From assembly GCF_030733845.1 (NCBI RefSeq), contig NZ_CP132313.1, forward strand, positions 521,063-585,062: a stretch of DNA of 64,000 nt, given 5' to 3'. The notes beneath the pieces are model-generated. The model did not search any database and was not told the DNA's origin. It was given only the letters and a program-made list of their open reading frames with translations. Positions 63,836 to 64,000 of this stretch are shown here, one piece after another (the first letter of the stretch is position 1; the number at the start of each line of letters is the position of its first letter). This DNA comes from Shinella zoogloeoides (GTDB taxonomy: Bacteria; Pseudomonadota; Alphaproteobacteria; Rhizobiales; Rhizobiaceae). Both the position numbers and the translations under genes were made by a program.

Positions 63836-64000
63836 AACGAGGGCTGAGCCTGCCCTGAAGGCGATCGCGCCGGTCGAGCTGCCGGCCCGGGCATCCGGAA
63901 AGGAGGTCGCGGACTTCGTCCGTGGCCTTGCCATTCTGGATAACGTGGTGCTGCGCGCCCGGCGCCTCGCCGTCGAAACGGGCCTTACGGAGGAGGTGCG
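63828..64000 (+). CDS. Unrecognised protein, N-terminus only (runs off the window)
   Basis: An open frame from ATG 63828 continues to the window edge (about 57 residues; begins MNETRAEPALKAIAP, then GKEVADFVRGLAILDNVVLR). It overlaps the end of the binding-protein gene (ATGAATGA), so it is probably the next gene of the operon. No signal peptide or known motif is visible in this part. The overlapping ATG at 63832 soon meets a stop. Confidence 0.55.
   Translation, partial: MNETRAEPALKAIAPVELPARASGKEVADFVRGLAILDNVVLRARRLAVETGLTEEV

Overview
This is a GC-rich, densely packed stretch of an alphaproteobacterial genome. The mix of ABC uptake operons, branched-chain keto-acid catabolism, iron acquisition and a SigF/NrsF-type sigma pair fits Rhizobiales, most likely Rhizobiaceae. 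The CTTCTCCCC/GGGGAGAAG palindromic repeat also points that way. The genus cannot be fixed from the sequence alone. No rRNA, tRNA, CRISPR array, transposase or phage gene was recognised. No gene-free stretch greatly exceeds 300 bases.

Layout. (1) 1-4168: a betaine-type binding protein (cut by the window edge), an enolase-superfamily enzyme resembling hydroxyproline or hydroxyproline-betaine enzymes, an MDR oxidoreductase and a divergent LysR regulator. (2) 4249-16770: a DUF2200 gene, an AraC regulator, and a long operon for valine/isoleucine breakdown: SDR dehydrogenase, thiolase, acyl-CoA dehydrogenase, the complete branched-chain 2-oxoacid dehydrogenase complex, 3-hydroxyisobutyryl-CoA hydrolase, 3-hydroxyisobutyrate dehydrogenase and enoyl-CoA hydratase. 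The E2 gene carries an inverted pair of palindromic repeats inside its reading frame. (3) 16947-33862: an iron island with two TonB receptors, two complete FecBCDE-type ABC importers, a FecI/FecR pair, an AraC regulator, a free DUF2218 protein and a siderophore-interacting reductase with a DUF2218-like N-terminus. Two TGA-N9-TCA iron-box candidates precede the AraC gene and the second binding protein.

(4) 33889-37745: a bufferin-type RiPP metal-stress cluster (DUF2282 precursor, DUF692 maturase, DUF2063 partner, DoxX) divergent from an ECF sigma factor and a DUF1109/NrsF anti-sigma factor. Both sides have a GTAAC(A/G)-N16-CGTA promoter candidate. (5) 37783-48835: the most unusual region. One minus-strand operon interleaves a sugar-type ABC importer with an adenosylcobalamin-dependent diol-dehydratase-like enzyme (large and medium subunits fused, small subunit separate), an SDR, an APH-fold kinase and an ETNPPL/PHYKPL-like class III PLP enzyme. 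The dehydratase keeps the catalytic residues, but two substrate-pocket positions differ from classical diol dehydratase. A perfect 16-bp palindrome lies just before the operon, and its binding-protein gene is frameshifted. A GntR/FCD gene lies at the far end.

(6) 49058-58243: a second carbohydrate or polyol locus. A minus-strand DeoR-FGGY kinase-HAD phosphatase operon diverges from an SDR, a complete MalK-type ABC importer and a BtpA/SgcQ-family protein. Two similar DeoR-like sites lie before the SDR and before the ATPase. (7) 58479-64000: a LysR gene divergent from a three-subunit FAD/[2Fe-2S] amine or imino-acid dehydrogenase (HcnABC/Oox/Lhp type), a family-5 binding protein and the start of an unrecognised gene.

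How the genes work together: the window is a catabolic and nutrient-scavenging region. Each block pairs an importer with the enzymes that process its cargo and a local regulator. The exact substrates of blocks 5, 6 and 7 are not deducible from sequence alone.
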